Source of the DNA: Actinomycetota bacterium
GTDB lineage: Bacteria > Actinomycetota > UBA4738
Direction: 5' to 3'
Length of the DNA: 6,478 nt
Assembly (NCBI GenBank): GCA_005888465.1
Contig: VAYJ01000120.1
Coordinates: 1-6,478, forward strand
Made by a program: the position numbers and the translations under genes. Positions 1 to 5,056 of this stretch are shown piece by piece. The notes under the pieces are model-generated. The model worked only from the letters and a program-made list of their open reading frames with translations, did not search any database and was not told the DNA's origin. The stretch's first letter is position 1; the number at the start of each line of letters is the position of its first letter.

Positions 1-25
1 GCGCTCGACGAACCCGCTCATGAAA

Positions 26-54
26 CAACGCCCCGCAGGCTCGCCGGGGCGTTG
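26..54. terminator. Perfect 10-bp hairpin, probable intrinsic terminator
   Basis: Bases 26-35 (CAACGCCCCG) are exactly complementary to 45-54, leaving a 9-base loop. On the minus strand the stem is followed by TTTC, so together with the stem's own end it reads GTTGTTTC, a short U-rich tail. On the plus strand it is followed by CATGGC with no T run. A minus-strand terminator for transcripts arriving from the cupin side is therefore the better reading. It could also end a plus-strand gene lying to the left of the window. The U tract is weak, so efficiency is uncertain. Confidence 0.6.
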
Positions 55-261
55 CATGGCCGCACCATTCGTCTCCCTTCCCGGCCTCTCAGGACCGGAC
101 TTAAAGGGGAAGGCTTGTCGGACGTGAGGATAGCGGGTCGGGCGGGACTGTCAACCTCGCGTTGCAAGCCTGAAGCGGGGAGGGGGAGGGGTGCCCTGGG
201 GCACACTGCCCGAAATTATCTCGACCTCGCAATATATCTCATCGTGCATATTGTTCCATGG
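55..261. other. Non-coding stretch with foldable segment and AT-rich island
   Basis: I see no convincing gene here. Open frames crossing it have no family resemblance and overlap the cupin gene antisense. It holds a foldable segment at 72-187 (listed separately), a palindromic GTGCCC-TG-GGGCAC at 191-204, and a distinctly AT-rich patch at about 211-256 that stands out from the GC-rich surroundings. The patch contains minus-strand TANNNT boxes (TAATTT at 213-218, TATATT at 231-236), but no good -35 sequence lies at the right distance from either. Confidence 0.55.
72..187 (+). ncRNA. Candidate structured RNA, unassigned
   Basis: A long imperfect hairpin is formed by 111-118 with 164-171 and, after a 2-base bulge (119-120), 121-129 with 155-163: 17 pairs in all. 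It is enclosed by a second helix, 72-83 with 176-187, of 12 uninterrupted pairs. Five of these pairs are G-U on the plus strand (74/185, 79/180, 118/164, 121/163, 125/159) and would be A-C mismatches on the minus strand, which favours a plus-strand RNA. A small competing hairpin can form at 81-98. I recognise no known RNA family. The outer helix is pyrimidine against purine low-complexity sequence, which pairs easily by chance. Alternatively the inner hairpin is a 3' end signal for the cupin transcript. Confidence 0.3.
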
Positions 262-597
262 TCAGTCAGGAGAGGCCCCCGACCCTTCGCCGGGCGACAG
301 AATCTCCGTCGTCACGATCACGATCTCGTCGTCGCTCGTATTGCAGAGCGCATGGGTCTCGGGCAGGTGCTCCTCCCCGAACCAGAACACGCTCCCCGGG
401 GTGAGCTCGAAATGGTCAAGCACTTGCCCGTCTGGGCCGAGCGTGTCGCCCTTCGAACCCTCGATCACGACGGAGAAGTACGGGCGCCGATGCAGGTGCA
501 AGGGCCCGGTGCCTCCCGGAGCGACCCGATGCTCCCAGACCCTGACGAGGGCGTTCTCCAACAACATGCGCGTCCCGAGGTTCTCGTTCGGTTCCAT
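262..597 (-). CDS. Small single-domain cupin, BauB-like
   Basis: This 111-residue protein is about the size of one cupin beta-barrel. Cupin motif 1 is seen at residues 29-47 (GTGPLHLHRRPY followed by VIEG) with metal-ligand candidates H34 and H36. Motif 2 lies around residues 67-86 (TPGS, then ETHALCN) with H82 as the likely third ligand. The glutamate that normally follows HxH is replaced by the RPY context, as in small BauB-type cupins, so a divalent metal site with three histidines is likely. There is no signal peptide or membrane segment, so it should be cytosolic. The ATG is preceded by GAGGGGGG at 607-614, nine bases away. It is divergent from the ADP-ribosylglycohydrolase gene with 34 bases between starts, which suggests joint control. 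The substrate is unknown: cupins of this size may be oxygenases, isomerases or sensors. Confidence 0.87.
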   Translation of the reverse strand: MEPNENLGTRMLLENALVRVWEHRVAPGGTGPLHLHRRPYFSVVIEGSKGDTLGPDGQVLDHFELTPGSVFWFGEEHLPETHALCNTSDDEIVIVTTEILSPGEGSGASPD

Positions 598-631
598 TCG
601 ATCCCACCCCCCTCACAGTAGGGTACGGCCC
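598..631. promoter_or_regulatory. Minimal divergent promoter region, cupin / ADP-ribosylglycohydrolase
   Basis: Only 34 bases separate the two divergent start codons. On the plus strand TAGGGT at 619-624 fits the TANNNT -10 pattern and ends 7 bases before the GTG at 632, the spacing of a leaderless actinobacterial transcript. On the minus strand TACTGT (615-620) and TACCCT (620-625) are candidate -10 boxes for the cupin gene, overlapping the plus-strand box. Any -35 sequences would lie inside the opposing gene. No clear -35 hexamer is seen. Confidence 0.4.
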
Positions 632-1462
632 GTGAGTCTCGAGGATCGAGTCGTGGGCTGCGTGGTCGGTCTCGCGCTCGGAGACGAGCTGGGTTCGGGC
701 GGTGGCGAACCAACCGCGCTTGCGCGAAACCTCGTGCGCAGCCTGGGCGAGCGCGGAGGCTTCGATCCGGATGATGTCGTCGCGCGGCACCTGGCGTGGT
801 TCCGAACCGAACCTCCCGATGTCGAGTCGGTCACGAGGACCGTGCTTCGCCGGGTTGCCGACGGGGCGCCTGCGGCCGACGCCGCTCGCGCGGTCTGGGA
901 GGAACGGGGACCCGAGGTCTCCGCGGGGAACGGCTCGGTCATGTACTGCGCACCGCTCGGAGCTGCGTACGCGAACCGGCCTGACGAGTTGTTCGAGCTC
1001 GCGCCGGCGCTCTCGGCGCTCACGCACTTCGACGGGCGGTGCAGGACCGCCGTCCTCGCCGTGACGCTTGCAACGGCTGCGCTGGTTCGTGGTGAGCCGC
1101 CAGCATCGGCGGTCACCGCGGCCGTGCTCGCAACGCTCCCGTTCGAGGGCGGGGAGGAGCTCGAGTTCCTCGTCGACGCCGTCGGCCACGAACGCCGGAT
1201 CGACGGGCCAGATCAGGGCTTCTGCCTGTTCGCGGCCGCTGCCGGGCTCCAGGCGGCCGCATCCGGCGAGCCGTTCGAGCCAGCCTCGCGACGGGTCATC
1301 GCGCTCGGCGGCGACACCGACGCGAATGGCGCAATCGCCGGCGCGCTCCTGGGCGCCGTCGCCGGCCGCTCGGGGCTCCCCGGCGCCTGGGTTGATTCGC
1401 TGGAGGACGCCGCGGAGATGGTGCAGGAGGCTGAGGCGCTCGTCCCCCTCGCGGAACTGTGA
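632..1462 (+). CDS. ADP-ribosylglycohydrolase (DraG) family protein, altered metal sites
   Basis: A 276-residue protein from a GTG start. The family removes ADP-ribose from proteins, nucleic acids or small molecules using a two-Mg site. Matches are the N-terminal GCVVGLALGDELG (residues 9-21), GNGSVM followed by APLGAAYA (99-114), SALTH (128-132), and the C-terminal GGDTDANGAIAGALLGA (226-242). Two things differ from active members. The TDDT segment expected soon after the first GD motif is absent, the sequence passing straight from GDELGSGGGEPT into a helix. The C-terminal DxDT is D228-T-D230-A231, with alanine at the usual threonine ligand. The protein may therefore be catalytically weak, use a different site, or only bind ADP-ribose. 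The start is chosen because family similarity begins at residue 2 and the frame upstream runs antisense through the cupin gene. AGTAGGG at 617-623 could serve as a ribosome site if transcription begins earlier. Confidence 0.87.
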   Translation: MSLEDRVVGCVVGLALGDELGSGGGEPTALARNLVRSLGERGGFDPDDVVARHLAWFRTEPPDVESVTRTVLRRVADGAPAADAARAVWEERGPEVSAGNGSVMYCAPLGAAYANRPDELFELAPALSALTHFDGRCRTAVLAVTLATAALVRGEPPASAVTAAVLATLPFEGGEELEFLVDAVGHERRIDGPDQGFCLFAAAAGLQAAASGEPFEPASRRVIALGGDTDANGAIAGALLGAVAGRSGLPGAWVDSLEDAAEMVQEAEALVPLAEL

Positions 1463-1501
1463 CGTTTCGCGATCGGGCGGGCGCTCCGAGCCGCCACGGC
1501 C

Positions 1502-1507
1502 TACACT
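1502..1507 (+). promoter_or_regulatory. Possible -10 box for tatA
   Basis: TACACT fits the TANNNT pattern and lies 25 bases before the tatA ATG, leaving room for a short leader carrying the ribosome site. No recognisable TTGAC -35 sequence is found about 17 bases upstream. It sits in the 70-base gap after the ADP-ribosylglycohydrolase gene, so tatA may be transcribed alone or with that gene. Confidence 0.3.
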
Positions 1508-1520
1508 TACCGAAGCCACG

Positions 1521-1527
1521 AAAGGAG
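1521..1527 (+). promoter_or_regulatory. Ribosome binding site of tatA
   Basis: AAAGGAG lies 5 bases before the ATG at 1533. It is one of the clearest Shine-Dalgarno sequences in the window and fixes the tatA start. Confidence 0.75.
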
Positions 1528-1532
1528 CCACG

Positions 1533-1721
1533 ATGGGCCTCGGAGCCCCAGAGCTACTGGTCATCCTGCTGATCCTCCTCCTCATCTTCGGAGGCAAGAA
1601 GCTCCCGGACCTCGCGCGGTCGATCGGCAAGTCCACGAAGGAGTTCAAGAAGGGACTTGCGGAAGGCGAGACCGAGGACACGTCGGCCGCCGACAAGCCC
1701 TCCGACAAGACCGGAAGCTAG
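1533..1721 (+). CDS. tatA: Twin-arginine translocase subunit TatA
   Basis: A 62-residue protein with the complete TatA layout: a short N-terminus with E7 in the membrane entry position, a single hydrophobic helix (residues 8-19), the FGGKKLPDLARSIG hinge and amphipathic helix (19-32 and on to about residue 43), then a charged, disordered tail rich in Glu, Asp, Lys and Ser. TatA oligomers form the pore or membrane-thinning element that lets folded proteins with an RR signal cross the cytoplasmic membrane, working with TatC. No tatB or tatC lies beside it, so its partners must be encoded elsewhere. This is common in actinobacteria. The length is at the short end for the family. It ends in a CTAG shared with the nusB stop codon on the other strand. 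Confidence 0.95.
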   Translation: MGLGAPELLVILLILLLIFGGKKLPDLARSIGKSTKEFKKGLAEGETEDTSAADKPSDKTGS

Positions 1722-2146
1722 CGCTCCCCGCCGTCCGGCACGCCGATTGCGCGAGCGATCCGGCCCAGCACGCCGTTGATGAACCGGCCCGAGTCTCCCG
1801 TGGAGAGCTCGTTGGCCGCCTCCACCGCCTCGTTGATCGCCACCGCCGCCGGCACCGTGCCCTCGTTCAGCTCGTAGCAGGCGACCCGAAGGATCGCGCG
1901 GTCCACCGCAGCCATCCGGTGCACGGTCCATTCCTCGGAGCTCGCCCCCAGCCGGTCGTCGATGTCGGGAAGCTTGTCCTCGACGCCGCGAACGAGCTCC
2001 GCGGCGTAGTCGGGCACCGATTTGCCGGCCGCCTCCCACTCCCCCGCCACAACGGTCGGCGGGCGACCGAGCAGGTCGGCCTCGTACAGGATGTCCAGCG
2101 CGACCCGCCGGGCTCGTCGGCGCGACCGGTGCCCGGTGGCGGTCAT
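1718..2146 (-). CDS. nusB: Transcription antitermination factor NusB
   Basis: A 142-residue protein, typical NusB length. The all-helical fold is recognisable from an Arg-rich N-terminus (HRSRRRARRVALDILYEAD, residues 6-24), the central VDRAILRVACYELNEG (81-96), VAINEAVEAANELS (102-115) and the terminal FINGVLGRIA (122-131). NusB with NusE (S10) binds boxA RNA and supports antitermination and assembly on rRNA operons. The Arg-rich N-terminal helix is the RNA-contact surface. Its ATG lies 5 bases after the efp stop codon, so it is the last gene of the minus-strand train. The purine-rich end of efp (AGAGAGAAG) serves as a modest ribosome site. Its stop codon overlaps that of tatA on the opposite strand, leaving no intergenic room for a terminator. 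Confidence 0.97.
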   Translation of the reverse strand: MTATGHRSRRRARRVALDILYEADLLGRPPTVVAGEWEAAGKSVPDYAAELVRGVEDKLPDIDDRLGASSEEWTVHRMAAVDRAILRVACYELNEGTVPAAVAINEAVEAANELSTGDSGRFINGVLGRIARAIGVPDGGER

Positions 2147-2151
2147 TGGGG

Positions 2152-2715
2152 CTACTTCTCTCTGGTGAGGTACTCGCCGGTTCGCGTGTCGACCTTCACG
2201 AGGTCGCCCGCCTCGACGAAGAGCGGTACCTGGACGACCAAGCCAGTCTCGAGCATCGCCGGCTTGAGCGCGCCGGAGACGCGGTCGCCCTTGACCCCGG
2301 GGTCGGTCTGTGTGACGCGAAGGACCACCGACGCGGGCAGGTCCAGACCGATCGCGTTGGCCTCGTAAAGGGAGACGAGCGCGGTCGCTCCCTCGGTCAG
2401 GTAGCTCGCCATGGTGCCGACGACGTCGGGGGGGACGGTGTGCTGCTCGTAGGAGTCCGTGTCCATGAAGACGAAGGCGGCGCCGTCACGGTAGAGGTAC
2501 TGCATCCCGTGGCGCTCGACGATCGCGAGGCCGACGTTCACCCCGGCGTTGAACGTCTTGTCGACGACAGCGCCGGTCTTCACGTTGCGGAGCTTCGTCC
2601 GCACGAACGCGCCGCCCTTGCCCGGCTTCACGTGCTGGAACTCGATCACCTGGAACAGCGTCCCATCCAGCTCGAGGGTCATCCCCCGCTTCAGGTCGTT
2701 CGTGCTCACGCTCAT
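2152..2715 (-). CDS. efp: Translation elongation factor P
   Basis: A full-length 187-residue EF-P with its three beta-barrel domains. Domain I carries the loop HVKPGKGGAFVRTKLRN (residues 28-44). K33 at its tip corresponds to the lysine that reaches the peptidyl-transferase centre. The OB-type domains II and III follow, ending with the family motifs VTQTDPGVKGDR (154-165) and VPLFVEAGDLVKVDTRTGEY (164 onward to about 183). EF-P binds between the P and E sites and relieves stalling at consecutive prolines. The loop reads PGKGG, not the PGKGP described for the unmodified-lysine actinobacterial subfamily. No modification gene (epmA/epmB, ymfI, earP) is in the window. ATGGAG at 2724-2729, 8 bases before the ATG, is the ribosome site. 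The gap to pepQ upstream is 14 bases. Confidence 0.98.
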   Translation of the reverse strand: MSVSTNDLKRGMTLELDGTLFQVIEFQHVKPGKGGAFVRTKLRNVKTGAVVDKTFNAGVNVGLAIVERHGMQYLYRDGAAFVFMDTDSYEQHTVPPDVVGTMASYLTEGATALVSLYEANAIGLDLPASVVLRVTQTDPGVKGDRVSGALKPAMLETGLVVQVPLFVEAGDLVKVDTRTGEYLTREK

Positions 2716-2729
2716 CGCTTCGGCTCCAT

Positions 2730-3797
2730 CTACAGGATCAGCAGTTCCTTCGGCACGGCCGGGATTACGCGCCCGCCCGAGTCGGTGACCTCGACCATGT
2801 CCTCGATGCGAACGCCGCCGAGCCCGGGAAGATACACGCCGGGCTCCACGGTGACGACCGCCCCCGCGGGAAGGACGTCCGCGCCGCCCAACCGAAGCGA
2901 CGGACCCTCGTGGATCTCCAGGCCCACGCCGTGCCCGAGCCCGTGGGAGAACCTCGGCCCGTAGCCGGCGGCCGCGATCATGCCGCGGCAGACGGCGTCC
3001 ACCTCGCCGCCCGTGGCGCCGGCCCGGATGGCCTCGACCCCGGCCTGCTGGGCTTCCTGCACGACCTTGTAGACGCGTGCGAGCTCGTCGGGAGGGTCCC
3101 CGAACGCGACGGTCCGGGTCATGTCCGAGTGATAGCCGGCCAAGGTGCAGCCGAAGTCCATCTTCACGACGTCCCCGCGCTCGAGCATCCGAGGCGTCGG
3201 CTCGTGGTGAGGCTCCGCGGCGTTCTCGCCGAACGCGACGATCGTCTCGAAGGCCGGCCCGTCGGCCCCCTCGCGGCGCATCGCGATGTCAAGGGCGAGG
3301 GCGAGCTCACGCTCCGTCGTGCGGGGCGCGAGCGTCGGCACGATCGCCTCGAAGCCCCGGTCGGCGATCGCCTGCGCGGCCCGGAGGTGCTCGAGCTCCT
3401 CGGCATCCTTCACCCAGCGCAGCCGCTCGACCTCGCTCTGGGTTGGCACGAGCGCGATCCCGAGCGCCGTGAGCTCCTGGAAGAGGTCGACGTTGACCGC
3501 GGTGGTCTCGAAGGCGACCCGCGGCACCCCAAGGTCGGCGCACGCGCTGGCCACCACCGGGGCGACCGACCCCGAGTAGATCACCCTCTCGAGGCCCTGC
3601 ACCTCGCGGCGGGACTGTTCGTCATAGCGGCCGTCGGTGAGGAAGCGCCCGCCGTCCACCGTGAGCACGGCCTGGCCGTTCGAGCCCGAGAAGCCCGTGA
3701 GGTAGCGCACGTTCGGCAGGTGCGTCACGAGGAGCGCATCCGCCCCCAGCTCCTCGAGCCGCGCCGTGATCCGGGAGCGTCGCAGGGCATGGTCCAC
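2730..3797 (-). CDS. pepQ: Xaa-Pro peptidase, M24 (pita-bread) family
   Basis: A 355-residue aminopeptidase P / prolidase-type enzyme. The N-terminal creatinase-like domain (about 1-125) shows LLVTHLPNVRYLTGFSGSNG. The catalytic domain (about 135-355) contains all five dinuclear metal ligands: D214 (KMDFGC), D225 (YHSDMTRT), H289 (HGLGHGVG), E318 (VEPGVY) and E332 (VRIEDM). H198 in the PHHEP segment and H296 (EIHE) fit substrate-binding histidines. It hydrolyses bonds before proline in peptides. Whether it is a dipeptidase (PepQ) or aminopeptidase P cannot be settled from sequence, and the short length matches the common monoderm form next to efp. The start is a GTG with no Shine-Dalgarno sequence and 73 bases from the preceding stop, consistent with a leaderless transcript from TATCAT at 3806-3811. 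No upstream in-frame ATG is better placed. Confidence 0.95.
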   Translation of the reverse strand: MDHALRRSRITARLEELGADALLVTHLPNVRYLTGFSGSNGQAVLTVDGGRFLTDGRYDEQSRREVQGLERVIYSGSVAPVVASACADLGVPRVAFETTAVNVDLFQELTALGIALVPTQSEVERLRWVKDAEELEHLRAAQAIADRGFEAIVPTLAPRTTERELALALDIAMRREGADGPAFETIVAFGENAAEPHHEPTPRMLERGDVVKMDFGCTLAGYHSDMTRTVAFGDPPDELARVYKVVQEAQQAGVEAIRAGATGGEVDAVCRGMIAAAGYGPRFSHGLGHGVGLEIHEGPSLRLGGADVLPAGAVVTVEPGVYLPGLGGVRIEDMVEVTDSGGRVIPAVPKELLIL

Positions 3798-3870
3798 GAC
3801 GGGCGATGATAGCGGTGCGGCCCCGCCCGGAGCACCGAGCAGGGCCGCGAGAACGCTTGGGGCCGAGGCG
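3798..3870 (-). promoter_or_regulatory. Gap before pepQ with possible leaderless promoter
   Basis: This 73-base gap is the largest in the minus-strand train. TATCAT (complement of 3806-3811) matches TANNNT and ends 8 bases before the GTG of pepQ, placing a start site at or near the start codon. No Shine-Dalgarno sequence is present, which agrees with leaderless translation. The -35 candidate (TGCTCC at 17 bases) is poor. The gap could let pepQ-efp-nusB be expressed apart from the pilus genes. Confidence 0.4.
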
Positions 3871-4416
3871 CTACTTGTTCGCGGTCACGCAGAGCGTGAA
3901 TGACGTCGTGGTCTTGTAGGTGAAGTCGGCGCACGAGCCGTTGATCGAGGCGAGCGCGTAGTTCGTCGCGAACGTGTCGCCCACCGCGACCGTGTACACG
4001 GTCCCGGAGACCTCGACCTGGACCTCCTCCGTGCCGTTCAGCGTGAAGACGCTGTCCAGCACCACGGTCTTGCCGCCCACCGTCGCGCTCGAGCCGCCGC
4101 CCGGCGTCGAGCCGCCGGATCCCGCAGGCGCGACCGTCGGACCGCTCGCGGCCGGCGAGGCCACCCCGATCAGGGCACCCGGAGGCGCCGCGAACGGGTC
4201 ACGGCCGGCGAACACCAGGATCGGGGTCGGCCCGGGGCTGGGGGTCACGGCGGCCGGGCTGCTGCCCGGTTGCACCGTGACGGGTGCCGGCCCCGACGAC
4301 GACGCGGACTTGGTGCCCTTGTGGCCGGAGAGGACGAAGAAGTACAGGAGCGCCGCGCCGACGACCACGACCCCGAGGATCATGAGCATCCGGCGGTCAC
4401 GTGGTGAGAGCTGCAT
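3871..4416 (-). CDS. PilP/GspC-like anchored protein of the type IV pilus subcomplex
   Basis: A 181-residue protein in the position held by pilP. It has a short positive cytoplasmic N-terminus (SPRDRR), one membrane helix (about 11-30), a Ser/Pro/Gly linker (34-65), the motif FAGRDPFAAPPG (69-80), a second Gly/Ser-rich linker (88-113), and a small beta-rich domain (116-178) containing TVVLDSVF, VQVEVSGTVYTVAVGDTFA and YALASI. The RDPF element and the repeated beta pattern resemble the HR domain of GspC and the PilP beta domain, which hand signals from the inner-membrane platform to outer components. Unlike classical PilP there is no lipobox: it is held by a transmembrane helix, as GspC is. 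C162 and C176 could form a disulfide outside the cell. A strong GGAGG at 4423-4427 sits 6 bases before the ATG, and the gap to pilO is 2 bases. Assignment rests on position and motifs, so the name stays tentative. Confidence 0.75.
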   Translation of the reverse strand: MQLSPRDRRMLMILGVVVVGAALLYFFVLSGHKGTKSASSSGPAPVTVQPGSSPAAVTPSPGPTPILVFAGRDPFAAPPGALIGVASPAASGPTVAPAGSGGSTPGGGSSATVGGKTVVLDSVFTLNGTEEVQVEVSGTVYTVAVGDTFATNYALASINGSCADFTYKTTTSFTLCVTANK

Positions 4417-4418
4417 GG

Positions 4419-5054
4419 CTAGCCTCCGGTCGACGGGCTCGGGTTAGCGGATGGAGTTGGGCTCGCCGACGACCCGATCGTGCTCCCTGGCGCCGGGTTC
4501 GACCCCGGACCCGCGGCGAGGTCGGTGGTGAAGAAGTTCACCGTCAGGCTCGCCTGCAGTCCCGTCGTGCTGGTGCCGCTCGCCCCGCCGTTCAGCGAGA
4601 CGTTCGCCACGGTCGAGATCCGAGGCAGCGACTCCAACTGGAACAGGTATTGATCGATCGAGAAGAACCCGCCCGTGACCATGAGCTGCACCGGGATGAT
4701 CGAGACCTGTCCGTCCGAGGACGTGGTTGGGCTGCCCGGGGTGATCGTCAGGAAGTCGACGTTCGCCTGGTCCGCGGCCTTGTTCAAGAGCCGGATGAGG
4801 CCCGGCAGGTCTGCCGTCGGGGGGATCTTGGCGCGAAGACCGGCGAGCAGCTTGCGGTCGGCCGGCGCGTCCTTCTCGTCCGCCTTCAGCTGGGCGAGCG
4901 TGGTGAGGAGGCTCTCCTGCTGCGCCTGCGCGGTGACCACCTCGGCCTGCTTGGCCTGCACGGCGTTGGCCTTGGGCTTGATGAGGACCAGCACCATCAG
5001 GATGGCGAGGACGACGCCGACCGCACCGACGATCAAGGTCTCCTTGCGCTTCAT
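4419..5054 (-). CDS. pilO: Type IV pilus inner-membrane alignment protein PilO
   Basis: A 211-residue protein with the usual PilO build: positive N-terminus (MKRK), one membrane helix (about 7-25), a coiled-coil segment rich in Ala, Gln and Glu (30-62), then the core fold with the characteristic IPPTADLPGLIRLLNKAAD (78-96) and VDFLTITPG (99-107), followed by strands around PVQLMVTGGFFSIDQYLFQLE (121-141) and LQASLTVNFFTTD (166-178). PilO pairs with PilN to form the ring that links PilM to the cell-surface side of the pilus machine. A Pro/Ser/Gly-rich tail (183-211) extends beyond the normal fold. The start is the ATG with GGAGG at 5064-5068, nine bases away. A GTG two codons earlier overlaps the pilN stop but would be only three bases from that site. 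The frame stays open upstream through pilN, but that part is a shadow. Confidence 0.95.
   Translation of the reverse strand: MKRKETLIVGAVGVVLAILMVLVLIKPKANAVQAKQAEVVTAQAQQESLLTTLAQLKADEKDAPADRKLLAGLRAKIPPTADLPGLIRLLNKAADQANVDFLTITPGSPTTSSDGQVSIIPVQLMVTGGFFSIDQYLFQLESLPRISTVANVSLNGGASGTSTTGLQASLTVNFFTTDLAAGPGSNPAPGSTIGSSASPTPSANPSPSTGG
4423..4427 (-). promoter_or_regulatory. Ribosome binding site of the PilP-like gene
   Basis: GGAGG (minus strand) lies 6 bases before the ATG at 4416 and is placed just upstream of, and next to, the pilO stop codon. It supports this start and tight coupling with pilO. Confidence 0.7.
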
Positions 5055-5056
5055 GA

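Noticed and set aside
3..23. Tail of a plus-strand gene ending in the TGA at 21-23
   Set aside because: Six codons are too few to support any gene, although the stop does sit just before the hairpin at 26-54.
72..187. 6S, SRP or RNase P RNA
   Set aside because: The segment lacks the conserved tetraloop and symmetric helices of SRP RNA and the conserved core of RNase P RNA. A 6S-like bubble would be strongly lopsided (27 against 4 bases).
191..631. Upstream extension of the ADP-ribosylglycohydrolase frame by 147 codons
   Set aside because: It would lie entirely antisense to the cupin gene, shows no family similarity, and the homologous N-terminus begins right at the GTG at 632.
1475..1495. 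Terminator between the ADP-ribosylglycohydrolase homologue and tatA
   Set aside because: Only a 5-bp GGCGG/CCGCC pairing with no T tract. Such pairings arise easily in GC-rich DNA.
416..1708. 430-codon minus-strand open frame across the ADP-ribosylglycohydrolase and tatA genes
   Set aside because: Arg/Gly/Ala-rich composition typical of antisense frames in GC-rich DNA, no recognisable domain, and it overlaps three well-supported genes.
2910..3809. 299-codon plus-strand open frame opposite pepQ
   Set aside because: Composition rich in Arg, Gly, Glu and His with no motif. The opposite strand encodes a full M24 peptidase with all metal ligands.
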